From assembly GCA_037349315.1 (NCBI GenBank), contig JBAIAC010000004.1:35963001-36027000 (forward strand): a DNA stretch of 64,000 nt, in the 5' to 3' direction. This stretch comes from Chelydra serpentina (Eukaryota; Chordata; Testudines; Chelydridae). Position 1 is the stretch's first letter; every line of letters begins with the position of its first letter. Below are positions 9,480 to 18,778 of this stretch, one piece after another. Below the pieces are notes generated by a model, which was not told where the DNA came from, searched no databases, and saw only the letters and a program-made list of their open reading frames with translations. Made by a program: the position numbers and the translations under genes.

Positions 9480-11814
9480 GCCTACTGAGACAGACACGCA
9501 GGGCGCAGACTCCCATCATGGCACCCGCTGTGTCGGTGCCATGCAGTCCACCTCAGACCCAGGCTCAGTGGGGGATGGCGGAGGGAAAATAGCAGCCCCT
9601 CGGGTGCCAGGACAGGGGAACACAAAGGCCCTTCCCTGGGGGTCATCCACCAGCAAGGGGAATGAGACAATCCCAGGGGCAGCAGCAGCACGGGAGGTGG
9701 AGGGGAGGGAGATGGAATCAGCATTGGGCGGGGGCAGGTCAGGGGGCAGGAGTGGGGTCAGGGAAAGGGGCAGAGTCGGAGTTGGAGTTAGGGACCCCTG
9801 CAGCCAATGTAACAGGGGTGGCACCTCTTCTCCAGGCTCAGGGGTCTGGGAGGTGGGAAGGGGGCCCTCAGTGATGCTGGGTTCATGCTCCAGGGCAGGT
9901 GTAGCCACGGCATTGATGGGGAGGAGTCGACAACAGGGCCCCCACCCGGAAAGGAGATCGACCACCCTGCAGCAGCCAGGGGTGCCCCTGGTGACTCAGG
10001 GCCTGACCGCTCGGCTCCAGACGTCACCTCTATGGGCTCGGCCACTTGTAGCGGGGTGTGGTCTGTGGCTGGTGGAAGAGTCCAGGGGCCCCTTGTGGGT
10101 GGGAGTGACAGACGGGGGAGAAGAGTAAAAGGAAGGGGGGCATGGTGTAAGGTCGCCCAGAGCGAGGCCCTTTGGCAGAGGGTTGTCCTCCCCCTGGGTG
10201 ACTGGAGTCTGACCTAGGGCCTCGATCTCCTCAATATCACCACCCACCACCCCGGGGACCTCTTCACCAGCATCCGAAGCGACGCTTCGCCTCGGACCGT
10301 GCAGGGAGTTCAGGTGGCAAGGGGACAGGAGGGGCTCCATCAGAGGCCCCCTTGAGGAGGGACTCCGGACTCCCCCCCCCCCCCCCCCATTGCTGTCACA
10401 TCTTCCCCAGCCGACTCCAGCAGATGGAACTCACTCGGGGCCAAGGCAGAAGACTCGGCAACAATGGCCCATTCCTAGTCTTACAGGGAGCTTCTGCATC
10501 CTCCACATCAGAGGGGAGGAGCTGAGCCCGAGCCTTCCGCTTGTCCTGCTTCCCCTGGACAAGGCCCCAGCCCTCCATGGAGTCATCTGCAGGGTGACTA
10601 GCAGGGGTCGGGCCTGGGGCGAAGATGATGGCATGGGGACTCGGGGAGGTAGCAGTGGGATGGCACGAGGAAGGGAAAACTCTTCCTGGGGCAGGCCCTC
10701 TCTCACGCCTGGTGGCACCCCCGCCGCACCCTCCTTCACAGGCCCTGCCAGATGGCACACAGCAGAGGCGAGGCTCTCCCGATCATCTGGGTGCACTGTA
10801 GGGGTGCCCCTAGGATCCTAGTTGGAGCAGTGGTGGGCCAGTGAGGAGGAGGAGGGGCGGCTCCGGGCAGCCAGGGGTGCCAGCAATGATGGGGCTGGTG
10901 CCCTGCTGGGGCTTGGGGGTCCCAGATGCTCCTCTGTGCCAGGCCAAGGGGCAGTCCCTCCGGACATGCCCCATCGCCCGGCAGAAATAGCACCGGGCCT
11001 CCCCTGTGGAATAATGCACCCCTGGTAGGGGACCAGCACCGGGCCTCTCCGTCACGCACTGCCAGTGGCAGCTGAAGCTGCACCTGCCCACGGAACGAGA
11101 GGACATGACCGAGGGCGGGGTCTTTGCAGCCCAGTGACAGAGGGCTGACTATGGAGAAGGGTTTCGCCAAGGTAGAGAGACAAGGTAGCAGGGCGGCATT
11201 AGGGAGGAACAGGGGGATGGACGTCAGGACCAACCGGACGCCCAGGTCTTCCAGTGGCTCCAGGGGGATGAACAGGCCCCCCACCACCAGGCCCTTGTCC
11301 ACTGCCTCCTGAGCGGCAGACTACGATGCCAGGAAGAAGACCATCTTCCCCTACATTTTAGAGGCTGCCACTATGGCCGTGAGCCCCACCACCCTCGCCA
11401 ACGCCCGCACATAGGGCTCCACATGGGGCGAGGCGGGCACCAGGAGGCAACAGGCGCCGTACTTCCTGGTCAAGGTGGGGAAGGGATCCCAGCCACCAGA
11501 GATGGTAGCAGAGGCAGTGGCCTTTCCTGCCAGCTGGGAGCCCTCCCCCGCGAATCGGAGGGGAGCGAGGGACATGGCATCAGTGGAGTTCATCCCTGCG
11601 CCCGCCGTTGCTGGTGCCCCAGCAGGGGGCGGTAGCAGGTGGCTTGGCAATGGTGGTTGAGGTGGGAGCCACAGGGGACGACGAGGGGGCAGGTGGAGGG
11701 GGGGGCTGTGGGGACTGCCCGAGGGGTCCCATCCACCTTGTTCACCACCAGAGAGAGAGGAGATGGAGGAGAAACACCGGAGGGAGGAGGGGAAAAGGGG
11801 AACAGGTCAACCAC
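9480..11814 (-). pseudogene. Tx1-like ORF1 remnant with CCHC zinc knuckle
   Basis: Minus-strand frames run from about 11814 leftwards: an N-terminal stretch, a part rich in Leu and Pro, then the knuckle CYFCRAMGHVRRDC at 10992-10951 (C-x2-C-x4-H-x4-C), followed by a long Pro-rich region down to about 9480. ORF1 proteins of Tx1 elements bind element RNA. Frameshifts interrupt it. The long plus-strand frame over 9211-10128 is only the complement of this G/C-rich sequence. Confidence 0.6.
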
Positions 11815-12306
11815 TCCTCCCCGCTAGGCTGCAGGCAGGGGAGGATGATGCCAGAAGGGAAGGGGTGAACGGGGGAGGGGGGGATGGAAGATGGGATTCC
11901 TGCTCCTTTAACACTAGGGGAGGGTTATAATAGCATGGGGGGCGGGTGCAGTGTTGTCAGGGTTCAAACTGAAACAGGGGAGGGGCACAAGCACATGAGA
12001 GTGGGACATGGGCGCACAGAGCAAAGGGCTAGTCAGGACAGGGGAACCGCGATGGGGGAGGGAGGAACAACCAGGCTGGAGGTAGGACAGGGAAACCAAG
12101 GGGCTAGCTGCAGAGGCTGGAGCAAACAAGCAAACAAAAACTGCAGAAGGAAAAGCACGGGGCAGGCAAACAAACTAAAGCTGCTGAGGGGCTGGGGCAA
12201 AAAGTGGGGGAGCAAAAAGAGCTGCAAGGGGAGAGGGGGAGACTGCTGCAGGGAAGGGGGGGTACGTGGACCCACGTGCGCTTTCAAAAAAGAATCCATG
12301 TATGCT

Positions 12307-12441
12307 AGGGTGACCAGACAGCACGTGTGAAAAATTGGGATAAGGGGTGGGGGTGGGGGGGAGGAGGTAATAGGAGCCTATATAAGAAAAAGACCCAAAA
12401 ATCGGGACTGTCCCTATAAAATTGGGACATCTGGTCACCCT
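12307..12441. mobile_element. Short TIR element (135 bp), hAT-like MITE
   Basis: Begins AGGGTGACCAGA and ends TCTGGTCACCCT, a perfect 12-bp inverted repeat. The flanks GTATGCT (12300-12306) and GTATGGT (12442-12448) match at 6 of 7 positions and may be the target duplication. It lies within the 5' part of the Tx1 LINE and so is younger than it. No coding capacity. Confidence 0.75.
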
Positions 12442-13108
12442 GTATGGTGACTGCTGCTTCAGGCCCAAATGGTGGCAAAAGGGCGTGGCAAGCAAGACAA
12501 GCAGCTGGGTCCCAGAGACAGGAGCTAAGGCAGATGGTAAGTGGCCAGTGGGGATGGTGGAGGGGGCGGGGACGGGGGAGGACAGGGGGGACACGAAGAT
12601 GGACCAGGGGCCGGCTCACTGCCACACCCCCTTTGTCCCCACAGACACAGTCAAGACCCCCCACCACAAGAGCACAGTTTGAAAGTTACTCAGTCTTAGA
12701 GGCCCCCCTCCACAGTGGTCTGCAGAGTCCCTGCACACTCCCCTAGCAGCAGAGGGTCCTCTTCTTCTTCCTCTTTAAGGCTCCAGCAGCGCCTAGGCAG
12801 CAGCTCCAGTAGGTAGTCCAGTGGCCAGGCAGGAAGAACCCTTCCCAGGTGGTGGTGGTGCCCACAGCAGCAGCAATGGCTGGGGCAGGGGTCCCTCACT
12901 CCCCTCCTCTGGGGAACGGGGCAGCTGCCCCCCCCCAAGGGGCTGCAGCAGGAGCAGAAGCAACCAGGGAGGGTCCACCAGCCAGCAACCAGGTAGTAGA
13001 GAAGGGGAGGGGATCCTGGCCCAGACAAGGGAGTTGGGAGCAGTAGCAGATGCAATGAGAGCCTGGGGCCTATCAGCACCAGTAGCAGCCCCTGACTGCC
13101 TTCCCTCC
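12442..13108 (-). other. G/C-rich 5' region of the Tx1 LINE
   Basis: Highly G/C-rich, with strings of CAG/CTG and GGT/ACC triplets. It lies between the MITE and the 23-bp target duplication at 13109 and so is part of the LINE insertion, presumably its 5' untranslated region. Open frames here are by-products of the composition. Confidence 0.45.
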
Positions 13109-13895
13109 AGGCCAGAGGGCTACAAGAGAGTGATTGAAGGTAGAGACCATAACTCTAGGCTAAGCAGACCCCTTTTCCCTGGGTAAGATAACAGGGGCAG
13201 TTCCAGAATAATCAGGAACTTACTAGATCCAATTAAGGCAGGCAAGCTAATTAGGACATCTGGAGCCAATTAGGAATCTACTAGAACCAGTTGAGACAGG
13301 CAGGCTAATCAGGGCACCTGGTGTAAAAAGACCTCCCTTCAGTTGGTCTGATACATGCAAAGAGCTAAAAGTGAGAGGATGTGCTTCGGGAGGACTGAGG
13401 AGTACAAATGCTATCTGGCATCGGGAGGAAGGTCCTGCATTGAGGATAAAGAAGCTGCTGGGGGGAGACCATGGGGAAGTAGCCCAGGGAGTTGTAGTGG
13501 TCATGCAGCTGTTATAGGAGATGTTGCAGACAGCTGATATTCACAGGGCCCTGGGCTGGAACATGAAATGGAGGGCAGGCCTGGGTTCCCTCCTTCCCCC
13601 CAAACTCCCTATCTGACACAGGAGGAGTTGACTTGGTCTGTGAGACACACCAGAGGGGAAGGACTAATTTGGAAAGTTATCTGGCCTGTCCCTGACCTAC
13701 TAGGTGGGACAACAGAGACTGTGGAGATTGTTTTCCCTTTTCCCCATGCTGCCCAGTGATGAAATGAGCTGAGTGAATGGCAGGTTTGTGCAACTAACAA
13801 AAGTGGCGAAACTGAGGACTGCTGTGAACCTCTGAGGTGAGCAAACCTGCCAGAAAACGCAGGACCCACCAATGCAGAGGAGGAACGTTGTCACA

Positions 13896-14559
13896 ACACA
13901 CACACTGGAAGAGTACAATGAATATAGGAAAGGGAAATATTTATTTACAGAGGGATGAAAGGAGAAAAACGGGGAAAGATAGGCGGAGTGGTAAAACAAG
14001 GTTGCATTCAACACAAAGTCCCACAGGCCCAGTTGTACCACAGTCTGAAAGGGCAGACACCCAACAGAGTTCAGGAGTCCTGAGCAAAGTTCCAGTCGAG
14101 TGGTGAGTCATGGGTGCTCCTGGTCATCTTCAGTGCCAGTAAACTTTCCCCGACAAACCCCTCCGGTGCCCTCTTCTGCCACTCTCTGCAAAGCCACACA
14201 GAGAAACAACCTCCCTACTTAACTAGCTAGCAGGCTCCCTCCTTATTCCCAATGCAAAGTCACATGCCCCAGTACTCACAGCCCCATGCCGCTCTGGGCA
14301 GCAGTGATACTGGGTCCAGCTCCGGTCTGTCCTTCTGGTGATTCCTGCCTGGCACGATGCTCCTCCTGGCTCCTGTTCTGGGGTGTCCCCAATCGGTCGC
14401 CCTGTCCTTCCCCGGCTTCAGAAAGGGTCTTGGCTGTTTCACTCTGTGAGGACCTGTGGGCTGCAGCCCTTTTGTCTGGAGGTCCAGACACATACACTCT
14501 TGCTCTCCCCTCTCTCTCTGCTCCCCCTCCCCCCAACAGCACTTCCTCCTTCTGAAACA
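13896..14559. other. Unassigned, probably another LTR-type repeat
   Basis: Follows directly after the LTR end. It has TTTATTTA at 13940 and pyrimidine-rich sequence from 14290 to 14550. No recognisable coding sequence. It may be an antisense LTR, but no ends could be placed. Confidence 0.25.
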
Positions 14560-14745
14560 AGGAGTGGGAGTGGTTTGAGCATTGGCCTGCAAAACTCAGG
14601 GTTGTGAGTTCAATCCTTGAGGGGGTAATTTAGGGATCTGGGGCAAAAATCTGTCAGGGACAGTACTTGGTCCTGCTAGTGAAGGCAGGGGACTAGACTC
14701 AATGACCTTTCAAGGTCCTTGCAGTTCTATGAGATAGGCATATCT
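14560..14745 (+). mobile_element. tRNA-derived SINE
   Basis: The left part has a tRNA-like promoter: an A-box region in GTGGTTTGAGCATTGG and a B box GTTCAATCC at 14608-14616. It is followed by a body that ends in a CR1-like tail (GACCTTTCAAGGTCC). The same family occurs in reverse at 17944-18126 and 24007-24190. Such SINEs use the CR1 machinery through the shared 3' end. A TATATA run follows at 14752. Confidence 0.8.
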
Positions 14746-16129
14746 CCATATATATATATATTTTTTAAATCAACACTTCTCCCTGCCCCCGCAGTCCGGA
14801 AAAAGATTTAAAGGGACCATGCTCTCCAAAGGGGTTACAATAGTTTGTTAAATTAGCCACCAGTAAGCATTTTATCTTTATTTTTCTTGTAACCATTCTG
14901 ACTTATGCCTCAGTACTCATACTCATGTAAAATTTCTCTTTGTAGATAATACATTTGTTTTATTATTTTATCTAATCCAGTGTTTTTAAGTTGAAATGTC
15001 TGGATAACTATTTAAAATAATAAACTGGCATAGTATTCCCCTAAGGAATAGCACACTTAATATATTTGTACTGTTGAGGAGAGGGCTGGGCAGTACAGGA
15101 CAGACATTTCTGGGGGAAGATCGGGGACTGCAGGTGTGTTGGGGTCACCCGGCAGCATTACAAAGGTTGGTAAGAGCCAAGGTGAGGCTGGCTGGCTGCA
15201 TCACGCAGACATACCTGGGAGTGACTCACGTGCTGGAGGCTGTTTGTGAGCAGTCCAGATTGGAGGCTACAGCAGCAAGACACCCAGGTTGCAGGGCCGG
15301 GGAGTCACAGCTACTCATTAGTCTGGATTGTGTCCCGGTATGTCACACAAACACTTGCTTCTCCATCCATTGTTCCATGGTCCTTGCTTGTGGAAACATC
15401 TTTCCTATTGGCCTGGCACCTGCCTAGGGGAAGCAAGGGGGATGTTGTGTTCAGAGCGCACATGGCAATGATGGGATGAGGGTAAAACCCCTTCTTAGCC
15501 ATTTGCTGAGAGGTGGTTTCCTCCATCTACTTAGCTAAACTCTTACCCATGCTTTTATCTACCTTCTTGACTACTGCAACCTCCTTCTCTGAGATCCTAG
15601 GGACTCGTATTGCTCCCCCTACAGTCAGTTCAAAATGCTTTCACTAAAATTAGCTTCCTGATCTGTCATTCTGCCCCAATCACTCCCTCTTTGGGCCACC
15701 AGCTGACTTCTCCCTTTCAACTGCATTAAATTATACACAATAAACTACATTAAAATAATATTAAGTTTATCTGGGCTACTTTATTTCTTGCAGTTCCTAA
15801 CATTGATGACATTTCTGGTAATTTCCTAGGTTTTTGAAAAGGCAAACTGAAAAACACACATTCCATCATATGGCATCATATTGACACCCACATGGATCAG
15901 CAGCAGAGTTGGAACCTTTAGATCCACCTCACTGACCTCTCCCACTTGAGCTACTGGAGTAACTGTTAGTACTAGTAGGTTGTCTTCTTCTGTGTGGACC
16001 ACCACTAGTGGGGGAAGAGACACACTTTGCCAGGGGGTTTCACAGTTGTTTTCTGACAGGAGAGGATTGGTGAGACTCAGGAATCTTGGAATCCATTCTA
16101 GGCTTTGGAGGGGAGTGTTCTCTAGTGGG
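14746..16129. other. No gene seen
   Basis: Mostly A/T-rich to about 15060 and mixed afterwards. The block 15880-16130 has the look of an old interspersed repeat, but I cannot name it. Open frames of 60-120 codons have no recognisable motif. Confidence 0.4.
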
Positions 16130-17100
16130 CACAGATTCTTCTGCCTGTTCCCCTCAACTTCACCACTTCTGCCCTACCCCCTCCCCTTACCTCCAAACTG
16201 GCTCCTCACCCCAGTCTCCTAGTCAAACCCAATCCCCACTCCTCAGTCTTCTTACCTCAGTGGTAGTATCCTTGTCCAGCCAGTCCTAGTCTCCCCATTC
16301 CAATATCTCCCCAACCTGATTCCAAGCCTTCCCCCACACTGCCAGTTCCCTTGCCCAGCTATTCCCATTTCCTCACATGTCTGCAGTTCTTCTACTCTAT
16401 TCTGCTTGCTCTGCCAGTCACAGTCCCCATCCCACTTCTAGCTCTTTCTCTTCTCTCTTTCTCTTCTCTCTTTCTCTCTCTATTTCCCCACCCCCACTCC
16501 TAGTCGCCACTCACTCAGGCTCTCATCCACATTTTCCATTCCCACTGGTTCCCAGTCTCTCTGTCCCTAGGCTTCTTGTCTGTCCCCACAGCCCCTTGTC
16601 CCAGTCTTTTTGTCCAACCAGTCCCAGTTCTCTCCCTGCACCGTACTCCTTGTCAGATCTGTTCCCCCTCTACTATCACCTTCTTGCCCCCCACCCCGTG
16701 GGTCCCAGTATCTATTCTCCTTGCCCAGCCAGTCTCAAATTCTTCACCCCCAGCACCAGTCTCCTTGCCCCATGAGTCCCAGTTATTTCTGTATCCCTGC
16801 CCACAATCAAAGTCTTCTTGCCCAACCAGTCACAGTTCCTTCAGCTGGTTCCCCCTCCCAGTGTTTTTATCCAACCAGTCCCAGTCTTCTCTTCCCCTCT
16901 GACTCCCAGTGTCCTTGCCCAGTCCTTGCTAGTATCCACCCTCACCTCACTCCCAGTCTCCCTCTTCTCCCTGTCAGCCTCCAATCCCAGTATCCCCTGC
17001 AGGCTTCTTGTCCCACTCTACTCCGGCCATATCCAGGTCTGGCTCTTGTCCCCTCTACAATCAAATCAGGCAGCCTCCTTCTCCTTACTGCTCGGGCCCA
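16130..17100. repeat. Pyrimidine-rich minisatellite-like tract
   Basis: About 1 kb of C/T-rich DNA carries many imperfect copies of the word CTTGCCCAGCCAGTCCCAGT spaced roughly every 40-110 bases (near 16276, 16351, 16607, 16722, 16766, 16819, 16867 and 16914). It includes a CTCTTTCTC run at 16441-16490. Open frames on the plus strand, up to 168 codons, are rich in Ser and Pro because of this composition and are not genes. Confidence 0.65.
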
Positions 17101-17128
17101 CATAGAGGGTTATTGAGAGCACAAGAAA

Positions 17129-17943
17129 GACAGGCATAAGAACGGCCATACTAGGTCAGACCAAAGGTCCATCTAGCCCAGTATCCTGTCTTCCGACAGT
17201 GGCCAATGCCAGGTGCCCCGGAGGGAATGAACAGAACAGGTAATCATCCAGTGATCCATCCCCTGTCACCCATTCCCAGCTTCTGGCAAACAGGGGCTAG
17301 AGACACCATCCCTGCCCACCACTATTTACCTCTCCATTCTGAAAACTGCCCATTTATTCCTACCCTTTGTTTCCTTTTAACCAGTTACTGATCCATGAGA
17401 GGACCTTCCCTCCTATCCCATGACAGCTTACTTTGCTCAAGAGCCTTTGGTGGGGGAACTTGTCAAAGGCTTTCTGAAAATCCAAGTACACTATATCCTC
17501 TGGATCACCCTTGTCCACATGTTTGTTGATCCCCCTCAAAGAATTCTTATAGATTGGTGAGGTATGATTTCCCTTTAGAACAACCATGTTGACTTTTCCT
17601 CAACAAATTATGTTTATCTATGTGTCTGACAATTCTGTTCTTTACTAGAGTTTTAACCAGTTTTCCCAGTACTGAAGTACGGCTTATTGGCCTGTAATTG
17701 TCGGGATCACCTCTGGAGCCCTCTTTAAAAATTGGTATCACATTAGCTATCCTCCAGTCATTTGGTAAAGAAGCGGATTTAAACGATGTTACAAACCACG
17801 GTTAGTAGTTCTGCAGTTTCACATTTGAGTTCCTTCAGAACTCTTGGGTGAAACCCATCTGGCCCTGGTGACTTACTATCGTTTAGTTTATCAATTTGTC
17901 CCAAAACCTCTTCTGACACCTCAATCTGCTCTCTGTTCTCAGT
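17129..17943 (-). mobile_element. CR1 LINE fragment, antisense
   Basis: Starts with the CR1 3' terminus and reads leftwards as CR1 on the minus strand. Frames 17741-17547 and 17587-17360 give RT wording: IPIFKEGSRGDPDNYRPIS, then DIVYLDFQKAFDKFPH (catalytic Asp box), then WISNWLKG. An internal deletion near 17320 removes the region between the 3' end and the RT. A SINE abuts it at 17944. Confidence 0.85.
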
Positions 17944-18126
17944 TTCATAGAATCATAGAATATCAGGGTTGGAAGGGACCTTAGGAGGTCATCTAGTCCA
18001 ATCCCCTGCTCAAAGCAGGACCAATCCCCAATTTTTGCCCCAGATCCCTAAATGGCCTCCTCAAGGATTGAACTCAACCCAGGGTTGTAGCAGGCCAATG
18101 CTCAAACCACTGAACTATCCCTCCCC
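17944..18126 (-). mobile_element. tRNA-derived SINE with CR1 tail, antisense
   Basis: The plus strand opens with CATAGAATCATAGAATATC, the reverse complement of a CR1-type (ATTCTATG)n end. It then has the body, the B box (GGATTGAACTC on this strand) and the tRNA-like head near 18100-18126. Family as at 14560 and 24007. Confidence 0.85.
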
Positions 18127-18463
18127 CATCCCTGTCCTGCAGCAACAATTTCAGGGACAGTCCTGCTCAGGCCCCTGCAGCTCTGGGCTGGAGTATGGAT
18201 AGTGAGGGTGGAATGTCTGGAGATTTTATCTATGAAGCTCTAGCCAGTCTCTATTAAACATATACAAATTGCCTATAACTTGGACAATTTGGGGTGGATT
18301 TTCCTGGGGATTGCAAAAGGCATATCCCTCCCACAAAGGCCATCCACCTGCCAAATTCCAAGTCTCTGCTCCCAAGCATGGGAGGGCTCAACAGCTTCTC
18401 AAAGAAAAAGTCACCAGGATTATTTTTAACATGGGCCAAATAATATTTTCCCTAGCCCCTTCT

Positions 18464-18778
18464 CTATCTACGCTACATCGATGACATCTTCATCATCTGG
18501 ACCCATGGGAAAGAAACTCTGGAAGAATTCCACCACAACTTCAACAGCTTCCACCCCACCATCAACCTCAGCCTCGACCAGTCTACACGGGAAGTCCACT
18601 TCCTAGACACCACTGTGCAAGTAAGCAATGGTCACATTAACACCACCCTTTACCGAAAACCCACCGACCGCTATGCCTACCTACATGCCTCCAGCTTCCA
18701 TCCCGGACACACCACATGATCCATTGTCTACAGCCAAGCGCTGAGGTACAACCATATTTGCTCCAACCCCTCCGACAG
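18464..18778 (+). pseudogene. PLE reverse transcriptase core, partial
   Basis: Translating from 18464 gives the YIDD palm motif, then the LSLDQST and VHFLDTTV segments and the RKPTDR-YLHASSFHPGHTT segment typical of PLE RT, close to the second PLE at 27402-28608. A TGA stop lies at 18717-18719. The frame is cut by the CR1 insertion at 18779 and resumes at 21362. Confidence 0.8.

Larger units (their letters stand above)
6692..13108 (-). mobile_element. Tx1-like LINE, antisense, 3'-truncated
   Basis: A 6.4-kb insertion lies between 23-bp direct repeats. Read on the minus strand it gives, in order: a G/C-rich 5' region, an ORF1-like part with a CCHC zinc knuckle, an apurinic endonuclease domain, and the first part of a reverse transcriptase. 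Coding is broken by frameshifts. The RT stops before the YADD box, so the 3' end of the element is missing even though the long flanking repeats suggest a single insertion. It later received a solo LTR (7461-7887) and a MITE (12307-12441). The Tx1 (L1 superfamily) call rests on RT and ORF1 wording recognised by eye. Confidence 0.72.
6657..13895 (+). mobile_element. LTR (about 0.8 kb) split by a Tx1 insertion
   Basis: The LTR starts TGTGACAGGG at 6657 and ends GTTGTCACA at 13895, and is flanked by ACACAC on both sides (6651-6656 and 13896-13901). Only 6657-6691 and 13109-13895 belong to it; the middle is the Tx1 LINE. A 23-bp segment of the LTR (6669-6691) is repeated with one mismatch at 13109-13131, which is the target duplication of the LINE. 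No retroviral coding sequence adjoins it, so it appears to be a solo LTR. Family (Gypsy or ERV) is not assigned. The flanking repeat is low complexity, so that part is weaker. Confidence 0.7.

Noticed and set aside
9211..10128. 305-codon plus-strand frame
   Set aside because: It is the complement of the G/C-rich Tx1 ORF1/ORF2 region; Gly/Pro/Arg composition, no domain, and minus-strand frames carry the recognisable motifs.
16377..17116. Long Ser/Pro-rich plus-strand frames
   Set aside because: They come from the C/T-rich minisatellite-like tract and shift frame between repeat units without any conserved motif.
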